From: GCA-2718845 sp913041905
Lineage (GTDB): Bacteria; Pseudomonadota; Gammaproteobacteria; GCA-002705445; GCA-002716945
Reading direction: 5' to 3'
Length of the DNA: 5,965 nucleotides
Assembly: GCA_913041905.1 (NCBI GenBank)
Contig: CAJWJQ010000048.1
Span: 1 to 5,965, forward strand
The notes under the pieces are model-generated. The model did not search any database and was not told the DNA's origin. It saw only the letters and a program-made list of their open reading frames with translations. Numbering within the stretch: the first letter of the stretch is position 1; every line of letters starts with the position of its first letter. Shown piece by piece: positions 1 to 5,965 of this stretch. The translations under genes were made by a program, and so were the position numbers.

Positions 1-486
1 ATTATATAAAATATATGCAATTTCATGATCCATAAACCTATTCACCCCGCCGCTATCAGAAGGACTTTCACAGTATAACAACCAAGATAATATCGGATTC
101 TTTGTTGTATTATAATAACCGTCCGTATGCCAATTTAGAGGCTTATTTGTATATGGGATATATCCTCCATGATATTTTTTTGTATCTACCTGTATTTTTG
201 TTAATCCCGACATATCTGATTTAGAATCTAATTCATAATTGCCCATTCCAAATTGATGGGCTAATTCTTTCAATGAGAAACCAATATTTTTTTGTGGTTT
301 TTCTATATTAAAAAAAACCATATTTTGATTTTTAATCACTCTCACACATTCTTTTTTCTCAGATTTGCTGAGTTTTAGAGGGTTTTTTATCTCAACCATA
401 AGATTATTGATATTATTGGTATAAGAGTCTAATTTATCATTTGCCCAGCTATTATAGCCCGCACTTGTAGAAGTCAAAATATCCAT
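1..486 (-). CDS. TauD/TfdA-like Fe(II)/2-oxoglutarate dioxygenase, N-terminal part, truncated by the left window edge
   Basis: A minus-strand frame stays open for 162 codons from an ATG at 486 down to base 1, so the C-terminal part lies outside the window. Around residues 110-126 it contains IPYTNKPLNWHTDGYYN. The HxD pair there (His120, Asp122) is the first two-thirds of the iron-binding facial triad of TauD/TfdA (gamma-butyrobetaine hydroxylase-like) dioxygenases. Such enzymes use Fe(II), O2 and 2-oxoglutarate to hydroxylate or cleave small substrates in the cytoplasm. The distal His and the 2-oxoglutarate-binding Arg would be beyond the edge. The start is uncertain: the frame is open upstream to a stop near 550, and GTG at 507 or TTG at 528 (AAGG at 541-544, rather distant) would add 7 or 14 residues. 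The gene diverges from dsrA. The substrate cannot be read from the sequence; a link to sulfur metabolism, for example organosulfonate cleavage, is only a guess from position. The family call is fairly secure. Confidence 0.8.
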   Translation of the reverse strand, partial: MDILTSTSAGYNSWANDKLDSYTNNINNLMVEIKNPLKLSKSEKKECVRVIKNQNMVFFNIEKPQKNIGFSLKELAHQFGMGNYELDSKSDMSGLTKIQVDTKKYHGGYIPYTNKPLNWHTDGYYNTTKNPILSWLLYCESPSDSGGVNRFMDHEIAYILYN

Positions 487-548
487 AAAAATACCAATTT
501 TTACCACTTGTAAAAGGTTTTGGTTCAATGTTATATTGATCCTTAAGC

Positions 549-577
549 TTTATATTAGAAAATAATGATACTATAAT
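549..577 (+). promoter_or_regulatory. Putative sigma70-type promoter of the dsr operon
   Basis: A consensus -10 hexamer TATAAT lies at 572-577. Seventeen bases upstream, TTTATA at 549-554 matches the -35 consensus at four of six positions. Transcription would start near 584 and leave a leader of about 27 bases containing the dsrA ribosome binding site. The surroundings are so AT-rich that a TATAAT can occur by chance, but its position directly ahead of the first operon gene supports it. No activator site is recognisable. Confidence 0.5.
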
Positions 578-599
578 AAAGGTTATTTAATAGGTTTTT

Positions 600-605
600 G
601 GGAGG
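600..605 (+). promoter_or_regulatory. Strong Shine-Dalgarno site that fixes the dsrA TTG start
   Basis: GGGAGG sits five bases ahead of the TTG at 611. The next in-frame ATG (632) has no comparable site, so this decides the start of dsrA in favour of TTG. Confidence 0.8.
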
Positions 606-610
606 CTATT

Positions 611-1864
611 TTGAAAAAACATGACACTCCAATGATTGATGATCTGGAAAATGGGCCATGGCCTAGTTTTATAAGTGGTATTAAGCGTTTAAGAGATGAC
701 CATCCTGAAAAAAGAATAAATGAAATGACTAATGACCTTCTTGGTCAACTCGAACATTCATACGAAACAAGAAAGGGGTATTGGAAGGGTGGAACTGTCA
801 GCGTCTATGGATATGGCGGCGGCATCATCCCTAGATTCTCTGAAGTTGGAGATGCATTTCCTAAATCAAAAGAATTCCATACTCTTCGCGTACAACCTCC
901 TGCAGGTAATTATTATACGACAGACTCATTAAGAAAACTTGCTGATAGCTGGGAAAAATATGGTTCAGGCTTAGTTACGTTTCATGGGCAAACAGGAAAT
1001 ATTATGTTTATTGGATCAAGCACAGAAAACACCCAACACTTCTTTGATGAAATAAATGACTATGGTTTTGATCTTGGTGGAGCTGGGCCATGCGTTAGAA
1101 CCGGTATGTCTTGTGTTGGCGCTGGAAGATGTGAAATGTCTAACATTAATGAGCTTAAAGCCCATAGATTGTTGGTCAATAACTTTGTGGATGATATGCA
1201 CAGACCCGCATTACCATATAAGTTTAAATTTAAAGTATCTGGTTGTGCAAATGATTGCATGAATTCTATTGAAAGAGCAGACATGTCAGTTATTGGCACT
1301 TGGAGAGATGATATAAAAATAGATCAAAAAGAATTTAAAAAATATGTTGAATTAAAGGGTAGAAAACATGTGATAGATAATATTGTCACACGTTGTCCAA
1401 CAAACGCAATATCATTAAATGATGATGATACGATTTCAATTGATAATCAAAATTGCGTTAAGTGTATGCATTGTTTAAATGTTGTGCCAAAAGCTTTGCA
1501 TCCAGGAGATGACAAAGGAGCGACTATTCTTATTGGTGGTAAGAGAACTTTAAAAATCGGAGACCTTATGGGAACCGTGATTGTTCCATTTATGAAACTA
1601 GAAACTCAGGAAGACTGGGATAGAATTGTTGAAATAGCAGAAGAGACTATTGATTTTTGGGCCGATAATGCGCTTGAACATGAAAGATGTGGTGAAATGA
1701 TTGAGCGAATAGGCCTTGTAAATTTCTTGGAAGGAATTGGAGTTGACGTAGACCCTAACATGGTAGCTAATCCTCGAGAAAGTTCATATGTAAGGACAGA
1801 TGAATGGGATCAAGAAGCCGTAAAATGGTATGAACGCGCAGATAATAAAAAAGAATCTGCTTAA
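611..1864 (+). CDS. dsrA: Reverse dissimilatory sulfite reductase, alpha subunit (DsrA)
   Basis: This is the alpha subunit of the cytoplasmic siroheme sulfite reductase DsrAB, which in sulfur oxidizers runs in reverse and releases sulfite from DsrC-bound sulfur. The 417 residues match the usual length. The sirohaem-[4Fe-4S] ligand pattern C-x5-C and C-x3-C is present as Cys168/Cys174 and Cys212/Cys216 (motif SGCANDC). A ferredoxin insert follows, with Cys262-Pro and Cys282, Cys285, Cys288 (CVKCMHC) for a second [4Fe-4S] cluster. The stretch HRPALPYKFKFKVSGC before the second pair is typical of DsrA. Translation starts at TTG, backed by GGGAGG five bases upstream. It is the first gene of the operon; dsrB follows after 14 bases. 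The oxidative assignment rests on the dsrEFH neighbours, not on an alignment. No broken or missing key residue is seen. Confidence 0.97.
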   Translation: MKKHDTPMIDDLENGPWPSFISGIKRLRDDHPEKRINEMTNDLLGQLEHSYETRKGYWKGGTVSVYGYGGGIIPRFSEVGDAFPKSKEFHTLRVQPPAGNYYTTDSLRKLADSWEKYGSGLVTFHGQTGNIMFIGSSTENTQHFFDEINDYGFDLGGAGPCVRTGMSCVGAGRCEMSNINELKAHRLLVNNFVDDMHRPALPYKFKFKVSGCANDCMNSIERADMSVIGTWRDDIKIDQKEFKKYVELKGRKHVIDNIVTRCPTNAISLNDDDTISIDNQNCVKCMHCLNVVPKALHPGDDKGATILIGGKRTLKIGDLMGTVIVPFMKLETQEDWDRIVEIAEETIDFWADNALEHERCGEMIERIGLVNFLEGIGVDVDPNMVANPRESSYVRTDEWDQEAVKWYERADNKKESA

Positions 1865-1878
1865 TAATATTTATATAT

Positions 1879-2973
1879 ATGAACGAAGAAATTAAAAAAG
1901 AAAAAAAGAAAATGCGCACCCCAATTGAGTCTGGTTGTCCAGATGGTTTTCAATATATGCATCCAACTATGCGTAAAAATTTTGGTCGTTGGAAGTACCA
2001 TGAACATCCCAAGTCTGGTGTTTTAAGACATGTTGCAAAAAGTGGTGAAGAAATATGGACCGTAAGAGCAGGAACCCAAAGAATATTAGATGTCTACACT
2101 CTTAGGACCTTGTGTGATATTGGTGATAAATTTGCAGATGGATATGTTCGATTTACTATTAGAAGTAATATCGAGTACATGATTAAGGATGCCGATAAAG
2201 TTGATCCGTTAATTAAAGCGCTTGAAAAAGAAGGTTTTATTGTTGGAGGTACAAAAAATAGTGTTGCTATGATATCTCATACGCAAGGATGGTTGCATTG
2301 TGATATACCTGGAACTGATGCATCAGGAGTTGTAAAAGCAATGATGGATGAGTTGATCAATGAGTTTAAAGGTAATGAAATGCCAAATAGAGTGCATATG
2401 ACTACTTCTTGTTGCCAAATAAATTGTGGGGGACAAGGTGATATTGCTATTAATATACAGCATACAAAACCACCAAAAATAAACCACGATTTGGTTTCAA
2501 ATGTTTGCGAAAGACCTTCTGTTGTAGCAAGATGCCCTGTAGCTGCTATCAGACCGGCTATGGTTAATGGCAAACCATCTTTAGAAGTTGATGAAAAAAA
2601 ATGTATTTGTTGCGGTGCTTGTTATCCTCCGTGTCCACCTATGCAAATAAACGACCCAGAGCACAGTAAATTAGCCATATGGGTAGGTGGAAATCATTCA
2701 AATGCTAGAGGAAAACCGACTTTCCAAAAACTAGTTGCCGCCGGCATTCCTAATAATCCTCCAAGATGGCCAGAGGCTACAGCAATTGTTAAACGTATAT
2801 TAAAAGTATATAAAGAAGATGCTAAAGATTGGGAAAGAATAAATGATTGGATAGAAAGAATTGGATGGCCACGATTCTTTAAATTAACTGAATTACCGTT
2901 TACTAAATTTCATATTGATAATTGGCGTGGCGGAAGAAAGACACTTAACTCATCTGCGTACGTAAGATTTTAA
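1879..2973 (+). CDS. dsrB: Reverse dissimilatory sulfite reductase, beta subunit (DsrB)
   Basis: This is the beta subunit of DsrAB, carrying the catalytically competent siroheme in characterised enzymes. The 364 residues show the DsrB cluster pattern: Cys141, then Cys178-Cys179-x3-Cys183 in TTSCCQINCGG. A ferredoxin domain follows, with Cys219-Pro (ARCPVAAI) and Cys242, Cys245, Cys248, Cys252 (CICCGACYPPCP). The family signature RTPIESG appears at residues 13-19. The start is uncertain. ATG 1879 gives a lysine-rich leader (KKEKKKM) and has no Shine-Dalgarno site, while ATG 1912 would begin directly at MRTPIESG, as many DsrB proteins nearly do, also without a good site. The gene lies 14 bases after dsrA and 14 bases before dsrE, so translation probably depends on coupling. 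No dsrD follows, which fits the oxidative type. Confidence 0.96.
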   Translation: MNEEIKKEKKKMRTPIESGCPDGFQYMHPTMRKNFGRWKYHEHPKSGVLRHVAKSGEEIWTVRAGTQRILDVYTLRTLCDIGDKFADGYVRFTIRSNIEYMIKDADKVDPLIKALEKEGFIVGGTKNSVAMISHTQGWLHCDIPGTDASGVVKAMMDELINEFKGNEMPNRVHMTTSCCQINCGGQGDIAINIQHTKPPKINHDLVSNVCERPSVVARCPVAAIRPAMVNGKPSLEVDEKKCICCGACYPPCPPMQINDPEHSKLAIWVGGNHSNARGKPTFQKLVAAGIPNNPPRWPEATAIVKRILKVYKEDAKDWERINDWIERIGWPRFFKLTELPFTKFHIDNWRGGRKTLNSSAYVRF

Positions 2974-2987
2974 CTTAATTACAATTT

Positions 2988-3380
2988 ATGAAACTTGGAA
3001 TTCTCGTAAATGAAGGACCATATCAGCATCAAGCATCAGATAGCGCATATCTATTTGTTAAAGCGGCATTAGAACAAGGGCATGAAATTTTTCGTATATT
3101 CTTTTATCATGATGGTGTTAACAATGGAACAAGATTAGCCACACCTCCACAGGACGATAGACACATACCTAATAGATGGTCAGAATTGGCTAAAGAACAC
3201 AAAATTGATTTGGTTCTTTGTGTTGCTGCAGCACAGAGAAGAGGTATGGTTGATCCGGATGAAATGAAAAGGCACAAAAAAGATGCAGATAATATGGCTG
3301 AAAATTTTAGAATCTCTGGATTAGGCCAGTTGATAGAAGCTGGGATTCAAGCAGATAGATTAATAACATTTGGTGATTAG
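2988..3380 (+). CDS. dsrE: Sulfurtransferase subunit DsrE (TusD-like)
   Basis: DsrE is the persulfide-carrying subunit of the cytoplasmic DsrE2F2H2 hexamer, which relays sulfane sulfur to DsrC. The protein has 130 residues, the usual length. Cys78, in IDLVLCVAAAQRRG, lies at the active-site position known from Allochromatium DsrE and is the only cysteine. The N-terminus MKLGILVNEGPYQHQ opens the DsrE/F-like alpha/beta fold, and ISGLGQLIEAGIQADRLITF closes it. No Shine-Dalgarno site precedes the ATG, so translation is likely coupled to dsrB, 14 bases upstream. The stop codon directly abuts the dsrF start. A TusD role in tRNA 2-thiouridylation is the alternative for this family, but the dsr context and adjacent dsrC favour DsrE. 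Confidence 0.95.
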   Translation: MKLGILVNEGPYQHQASDSAYLFVKAALEQGHEIFRIFFYHDGVNNGTRLATPPQDDRHIPNRWSELAKEHKIDLVLCVAAAQRRGMVDPDEMKRHKKDADNMAENFRISGLGQLIEAGIQADRLITFGD

Positions 3381-3764
3381 ATGGAAGAAGAATTAGAAAG
3401 TGGTGTAGTAAAAAAATTCTTATATATTAATAGAAGAGCTCCGCATGGAACTATATATGCGCATGAAGCATTAGAGGTTGTTCTTATAGGTGCTGCATTT
3501 GAGCAAGATGTAACCCTAGCATTTCTTGATGATGGAGTTTTTCAATTAAAAAAGAATCAAGACACAACTGACATAAATACCAAAAACTTTTCAAAAACAT
3601 ACGGCGCGTTAGAGATGTATGATGTAGAAAAATTATATGTTGAAAAAGAATCAATGGAACAAAGAGGCTTAACGAAAGATGATCTATCTGTAGATGTTAA
3701 AGTCATTAATTCTAAAGATATGCAAAAACTTATTGAAGAAAGCGAGGTTATATTAAATTTTTAA
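3381..3764 (+). CDS. dsrF: DsrF, structural subunit of the DsrEFH sulfur relay complex (TusC-like)
   Basis: DsrF is a DsrE/F-fold partner in the DsrEFH hexamer. The 127-residue protein opens the fold at residues 11-37 (KKFLYINRRAPHGT, then HEALEVVLIGAAFEQ) and has LAFLDDGVF at about residues 46-54, as in DsrF/TusC proteins. It contains no cysteine at all, so it cannot carry a persulfide itself, consistent with a scaffolding role. The ATG follows the dsrE stop with no gap; a weak GGTGA lies at 3372-3376. Its stop overlaps the dsrH start by one base (TAATG), showing tight translational coupling. Confidence 0.93.
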   Translation: MEEELESGVVKKFLYINRRAPHGTIYAHEALEVVLIGAAFEQDVTLAFLDDGVFQLKKNQDTTDINTKNFSKTYGALEMYDVEKLYVEKESMEQRGLTKDDLSVDVKVINSKDMQKLIEESEVILNF

Positions 3765-4066
3765 TGTTACATACCGTTAATAAATCTCCCTTTGAAAAAA
3801 ATAGCCTTGAAACTTGTTTGAGATTAGCCTCATCAGGGTCTTCAGTTTTATTGTTAGAAGATGGAGTGTATGGTTCTTTAAAAAACACAAACTTTGAAGA
3901 TAGCATTAAGGATGCACAGAAGGTTTTAAAGATTTATGTATTAGGCCCTGATTTAAAGGCCAGAGGACTTGATAAAAACTCTCTAATCAATAATATAGAG
4001 ATAATAGATTATCAAGAATTTGTTAAATTAGTCGTTGAGAACGAAAAAGTTCAAAACTGGCTTTAA
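3764..4066 (+). CDS. dsrH: DsrH, small subunit of the DsrEFH sulfur relay complex (TusB-like)
   Basis: DsrH is the third subunit of the cytoplasmic DsrEFH complex. The 100-residue protein starts MLHTVNKSPFEKNSLETCL, the hallmark N-terminus of the DsrH/TusB family, and ends in the typical Trp-Leu (VQNWL). Cys18 is the only cysteine and occupies the conserved position of this family. LLLEDGVYGSL at about residues 29-39 is also characteristic. The start overlaps the dsrF stop (TAATG). The nearest purine-rich site, GAGGT at 3744-3748, is 15 bases away and too far for an ordinary ribosome binding site, so reinitiation after dsrF is likely. dsrC follows after 16 bases. Confidence 0.94.
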   Translation: MLHTVNKSPFEKNSLETCLRLASSGSSVLLLEDGVYGSLKNTNFEDSIKDAQKVLKIYVLGPDLKARGLDKNSLINNIEIIDYQEFVKLVVENEKVQNWL

Positions 4067-4070
4067 TTAA

Positions 4071-4076
4071 AAGGAG
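4071..4076 (+). promoter_or_regulatory. Strong Shine-Dalgarno site of dsrC
   Basis: AAGGAG lies six bases ahead of the dsrC ATG at 4083. It is the first strong site since dsrA and suggests that dsrC is translated independently and efficiently. Confidence 0.8.
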
Positions 4077-4082
4077 CACATT

Positions 4083-4415
4083 ATGCCAATAGAAGTAAAT
4101 GGTAAAACATTAGAAACGGACGAAGAAGGATATCTCTCTGATATTAGTGATTGGGAAAAAGAAGTAGCAACTGTAATGGCAAAAGCAGATGACATTGATT
4201 TATCTGATGATCACTGGGAAATAATAAATTTCCTTCGTGAATATTATGAAGAATACCAAATTGCACCAGCTGTTAGGATTTTAACAAAAGCTGTAGGCAA
4301 AAAATTAGGAAAAGATAAAGGCAATAGCAAATATCTTTATGAATTATTTCCTTACGGTCCTGGTAAACAAGCATGTAAATTTGCTGGATTGCCTAAACCA
4401 ACAGGTTGCGTTTAA
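4083..4415 (+). CDS. dsrC: DsrC, sulfur-carrier protein and substrate of DsrAB
   Basis: DsrC is the cytoplasmic sulfur carrier that accepts sulfur from DsrEFH, interacts with DsrMKJOP and is the physiological partner of DsrAB. The 110 residues match the usual length. The flexible C-terminal arm is complete: KQACKFAGLPKPTGCV ends the protein, with Cys109 as the penultimate residue and Cys98 eleven residues before it. Both are needed for the DsrC trisulfide chemistry; TusE proteins lack the upstream cysteine, so this is a true DsrC. The segment KLGKDKGNSKYLYELFPYGP at about 75-94 is the conserved family core. AAGGAG upstream supports the start. A hairpin-forming stretch follows the stop codon. 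Confidence 0.97.
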   Translation: MPIEVNGKTLETDEEGYLSDISDWEKEVATVMAKADDIDLSDDHWEIINFLREYYEEYQIAPAVRILTKAVGKKLGKDKGNSKYLYELFPYGPGKQACKFAGLPKPTGCV

Positions 4416-4418
4416 ATT

Positions 4419-4434
4419 CAACTAACTTAAGTTG
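4419..4434 (+). other. Small hairpin/palindrome between dsrC and dsrM
   Basis: CAACT at 4419-4423 can pair with AGTTG at 4430-4434 around a six-base loop. Overlapping this, AACTTAAGTT at 4424-4433 is a perfect 10-bp palindrome. The stem is short, AT-rich and has no following T-run, so it is not a convincing terminator. It could serve as an RNA-end stabilizer or processing site after dsrC, or be chance. Confidence 0.3.
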
Positions 4435-4436
4435 TG

Positions 4437-4442
4437 AGGAGG
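4437..4442 (+). promoter_or_regulatory. Strong Shine-Dalgarno site of dsrM
   Basis: A perfect AGGAGG lies seven bases ahead of the dsrM ATG at 4450 and confirms that start. Confidence 0.8.
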
Positions 4443-4449
4443 GAGATAA

Positions 4450-5181
4450 ATGTCGCTCGTGACCATTATATATGGAACATTATTCTACTTTGCAACTTTT
4501 ATATTATTTATAGGATTAGGGTATAGAATATATGAATATTCTACTATCCCAGCACCTTTAAAAATACCTACGCCGCCAGCCCCTAAAACAAAACAAGGAG
4601 TAGCAATTCGTATTTTTCGAGAAGTTGTGTTTTTTGAAAGTTTATTTCATTCATCTAAGTGGACATGGTTGTTTGGATGGTTATTTCATTTTGCATTATT
4701 ACTAGCTTTTTTTAGGCACCTTAGGTACGTTACAGATCCAGTGTGGTTTTGGGTTTCTTGGGAAATTGTACAAGCAGCAGGCCATTATGGAGCTTATATG
4801 ATGATTTTTGGATTATTTGGTCTATTGGCAAGAAGATTTTTTGTGGATAGAGTTAGATATATATCAGCTCCTTCGGATTATTTAATGCTTATTTTGATAA
4901 TTGGTATTGCTATTTCAGGTTTAATGATGAAATGGTTTCCTACAGACGTATATGCCCTCAAACAGTTTTTTTTGGGTTTAATATATTTTAAATGGACAGA
5001 ACTCCCTAGTGATTTTATGCTTTTGTTACATTTGAGTTTAGTTTTACTTTTAATGATTATTTTTCCATATAGTAAATTATTGCATGCGCCAGGTTTATTT
5101 TTTAGTCCTACAAGAAACCAAACTGATACTTCTAGGGATTCTAGACATATTGCAGATTGGGCTAGGAAACTGGAATCATAG
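4450..5181 (+). CDS. dsrM: DsrM, haem-b membrane subunit of DsrMKJOP
   Basis: DsrM is the NarI-like, quinone-interacting membrane cytochrome b subunit of the DsrMKJOP complex, which exchanges electrons between the quinone pool and DsrK/DsrC. The 243-residue protein shows about five hydrophobic segments, near residues 4-27, 72-93, 110-128, 142-162 and 188-208. A proline-rich loop (about 34-45) follows the first. Histidines in or beside the helices that could bind haem include His80, His90, His112, His194 and His212; which of them do so cannot be settled here. The C-terminal end (SPTRNQTDTSRDSRH) is hydrophilic. It has its own AGGAGG site, lies 34 bases after dsrC and is followed after 8 bases by dsrK. 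The sequence contains several T-runs (7 at 4707-4713, 8 at 4966-4973), but the frame stays intact. Confidence 0.94.
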   Translation: MSLVTIIYGTLFYFATFILFIGLGYRIYEYSTIPAPLKIPTPPAPKTKQGVAIRIFREVVFFESLFHSSKWTWLFGWLFHFALLLAFFRHLRYVTDPVWFWVSWEIVQAAGHYGAYMMIFGLFGLLARRFFVDRVRYISAPSDYLMLILIIGIAISGLMMKWFPTDVYALKQFFLGLIYFKWTELPSDFMLLLHLSLVLLLMIIFPYSKLLHAPGLFFSPTRNQTDTSRDSRHIADWARKLES

Positions 5182-5189
5182 GTAAGATT

Positions 5190-5965
5190 ATGGCAATTAT
5201 AGAATTTGAAAAACCAGAGCTAAAAGAATTCCCTGAAGTGCCAAAATTAAAAAATCAGGCAACTTCGCACTTAGCTCCATTTAAATCTAAAGAGGAATTT
5301 CAGTCAACTCTTGGATATCCTGGTGAGTTAGTAGATAACTGGAAAGACGTTGCTCTTGATAAAATGGACGACTTGCTTAAAAAATATAGATCACTTCGTG
5401 TTTATTTAGATTCGTGTATACAATGTGGAGCTTGTACCGATAAGTGTCATTATTATTTAGGAACTAAAGATCCAAATAATATGCCTGTAGGGCGGCAAAA
5501 TTTATTACGTGGAGTCTATAGACGTTATTTCACATTACCTGGTAAATTTTTACCAAAACTCGTTGGAGCTATAGATTTAACTAAAGAAGTTTTAGATGAA
5601 TGGTATTCTTATTATCATCAATGCTCACAGTGTCGAAGATGCGCTGTATTTTGTCCTATAGGAATAGATACTGCTGAAATATCTATGGCAGCTCGTGAAA
5701 TCATGGATTCAATAGGCGTAGGCCAAAAATATTGTAATGAAATTATTGGAAAGGTACATAAGATCGGTAATAATCTTGGTTTGCCCAAACCGGCACTTGC
5801 AGATACTTTGGAGGGTCTTGAAGAAGATGTAAAAGATGAGATTGACATAGACGTGAAGTATCCACTTGACGTTAAAGATTCAGACGTTTTGCTAGTTACC
5901 CCATCTGCAGATTTTTTTGCTGAACCACATGTAGATGGTTTAATTGGATATGGAAAAGTTTTTCA
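5190..5965 (+). CDS. dsrK: DsrK, HdrD-like iron-sulfur subunit of DsrMKJOP, truncated by the right window edge
   Basis: DsrK is the cytoplasmic, HdrD-related catalytic subunit of DsrMKJOP and is thought to act on the DsrC disulfide/trisulfide. A frame of 258 codons opens at ATG 5190 and runs off the right edge. It has two ferredoxin-type [4Fe-4S] motifs: Cys76, Cys79, Cys82, Cys86 (CIQCGACTDKC) and Cys145, Cys148, Cys151, Cys155-Pro (CSQCRRCAVFCP). VGRQNLLRGVYRRYFTLPGK between them is typical of DsrK. The CCG domains that bind the special catalytic cluster would lie in the missing C-terminal half, so catalytic completeness cannot be judged. A modest AGGTAAG overlapping the dsrM stop (5180-5186) is the likely ribosome binding site. 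dsrL, dsrJ, dsrO and dsrP are expected next. Confidence 0.95.
   Translation, partial: MAIIEFEKPELKEFPEVPKLKNQATSHLAPFKSKEEFQSTLGYPGELVDNWKDVALDKMDDLLKKYRSLRVYLDSCIQCGACTDKCHYYLGTKDPNNMPVGRQNLLRGVYRRYFTLPGKFLPKLVGAIDLTKEVLDEWYSYYHQCSQCRRCAVFCPIGIDTAEISMAAREIMDSIGVGQKYCNEIIGKVHKIGNNLGLPKPALADTLEGLEEDVKDEIDIDVKYPLDVKDSDVLLVTPSADFFAEPHVDGLIGYGKVF

Larger units (their letters stand above)
487..610. other. Divergent intergenic region between the dioxygenase gene and dsrA
   Basis: This is the only non-coding stretch over 100 bases in the window. It is very AT-rich and must hold the dsr operon promoter, the dsrA ribosome binding site and probably the minus-strand gene's promoter. The part nearest the minus-strand gene (487-528) may be coding if that gene begins at TTG 528 or GTG 507. 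I see a CTTAAG/AAGCTT overlap of short palindromes at 542-550, but no convincing longer operator repeat, riboswitch or terminator. Confidence 0.6.

Noticed and set aside
1016..1299. Two antisense open frames (61 and 79 codons) and a frame-shifted + strand frame within dsrA
   Set aside because: They overlap the sirohaem-cluster region of dsrA and show no family features, so they are shadows of the real coding frame.
2277..2573. 98-codon antisense open frame within dsrB
   Set aside because: It lies fully inside a strongly conserved gene, has no recognisable domain or ribosome binding site, and is explained by codon bias on the opposite strand.
4035..4067. Internal promoter ahead of dsrC (TTGAGA at 4035 with TTTAAT at 4062)
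   Set aside because: The spacing of 21 bases is too long and no better -10 box lies at 16-18 bases. A dsrC promoter is known in some relatives but is not supported by this sequence.
4707..4973. T-runs of 7 and 8 in dsrM as frameshift or programmed slippage sites
   Set aside because: The reading frame stays intact across both runs and the protein has its normal length, so there is no sign of a frameshift; the runs fit the AT-rich composition.
5618..5848. 76-codon antisense open frame within dsrK
   Set aside because: It is opposite the second ferredoxin motif of dsrK, is low in complexity (serine-rich) and has no supporting signals.
611..5965. Possibility that this is a phage segment carrying dsrA/dsrC as auxiliary metabolic genes
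   Set aside because: Viruses of SUP05 bacteria are known to carry single dsr genes, but here the contiguous chromosomal operon order is kept and no phage gene is present.

Overview
This AT-rich window carries the front part of a reverse-acting (oxidative) dissimilatory sulfite reductase operon. The gene order on the + strand is dsrA-dsrB-dsrE-dsrF-dsrH-dsrC-dsrM-dsrK, the order known from gammaproteobacterial sulfur oxidizers such as Allochromatium vinosum. The low G+C content, short intergenic gaps and protein character suggest a chromosomal segment of a small-genome marine thiotroph of the SUP05/Thioglobus type or a related bivalve symbiont. That placement is inferred from gene content and composition; no alignment was run.

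Layout: positions 1-486 hold the N-terminal part of a minus-strand gene that runs off the left edge and reads as a TauD/TfdA-type Fe(II)/2-oxoglutarate dioxygenase. Positions 487-610 are a divergent intergenic region with a good sigma70-like -10 box and a strong ribosome binding site for dsrA, which starts with TTG. From 611 to the right edge everything is one tightly packed + strand operon. The largest gap is 34 bases (dsrC-dsrM), and dsrF and dsrH overlap by one base. dsrK is cut by the right edge after 258 codons.

How the genes work together, from established knowledge of the family: the DsrEFH complex passes persulfide sulfur (DsrE Cys78) to the two-cysteine swinging arm of DsrC (Cys98 and Cys109 here). 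Persulfurated DsrC is oxidized with the membrane complex DsrMKJOP, whose haem-b subunit DsrM and iron-sulfur subunit DsrK begin here. The siroheme enzyme DsrAB then releases sulfite. All key cysteines of these proteins are present in the sequence. The presence of dsrEFH between dsrB and dsrC, and no dsrD after dsrB, mark the oxidative rather than the sulfate-reducing version.

I see no new system in this window. The items most worth a second look are the truncated divergent dioxygenase gene, the uneven distribution of ribosome binding sites along the operon, the TTG start of dsrA, the uncertain dsrB start, and a small hairpin/palindrome between dsrC and dsrM. No RNA genes, mobile elements or CRISPR arrays were seen.
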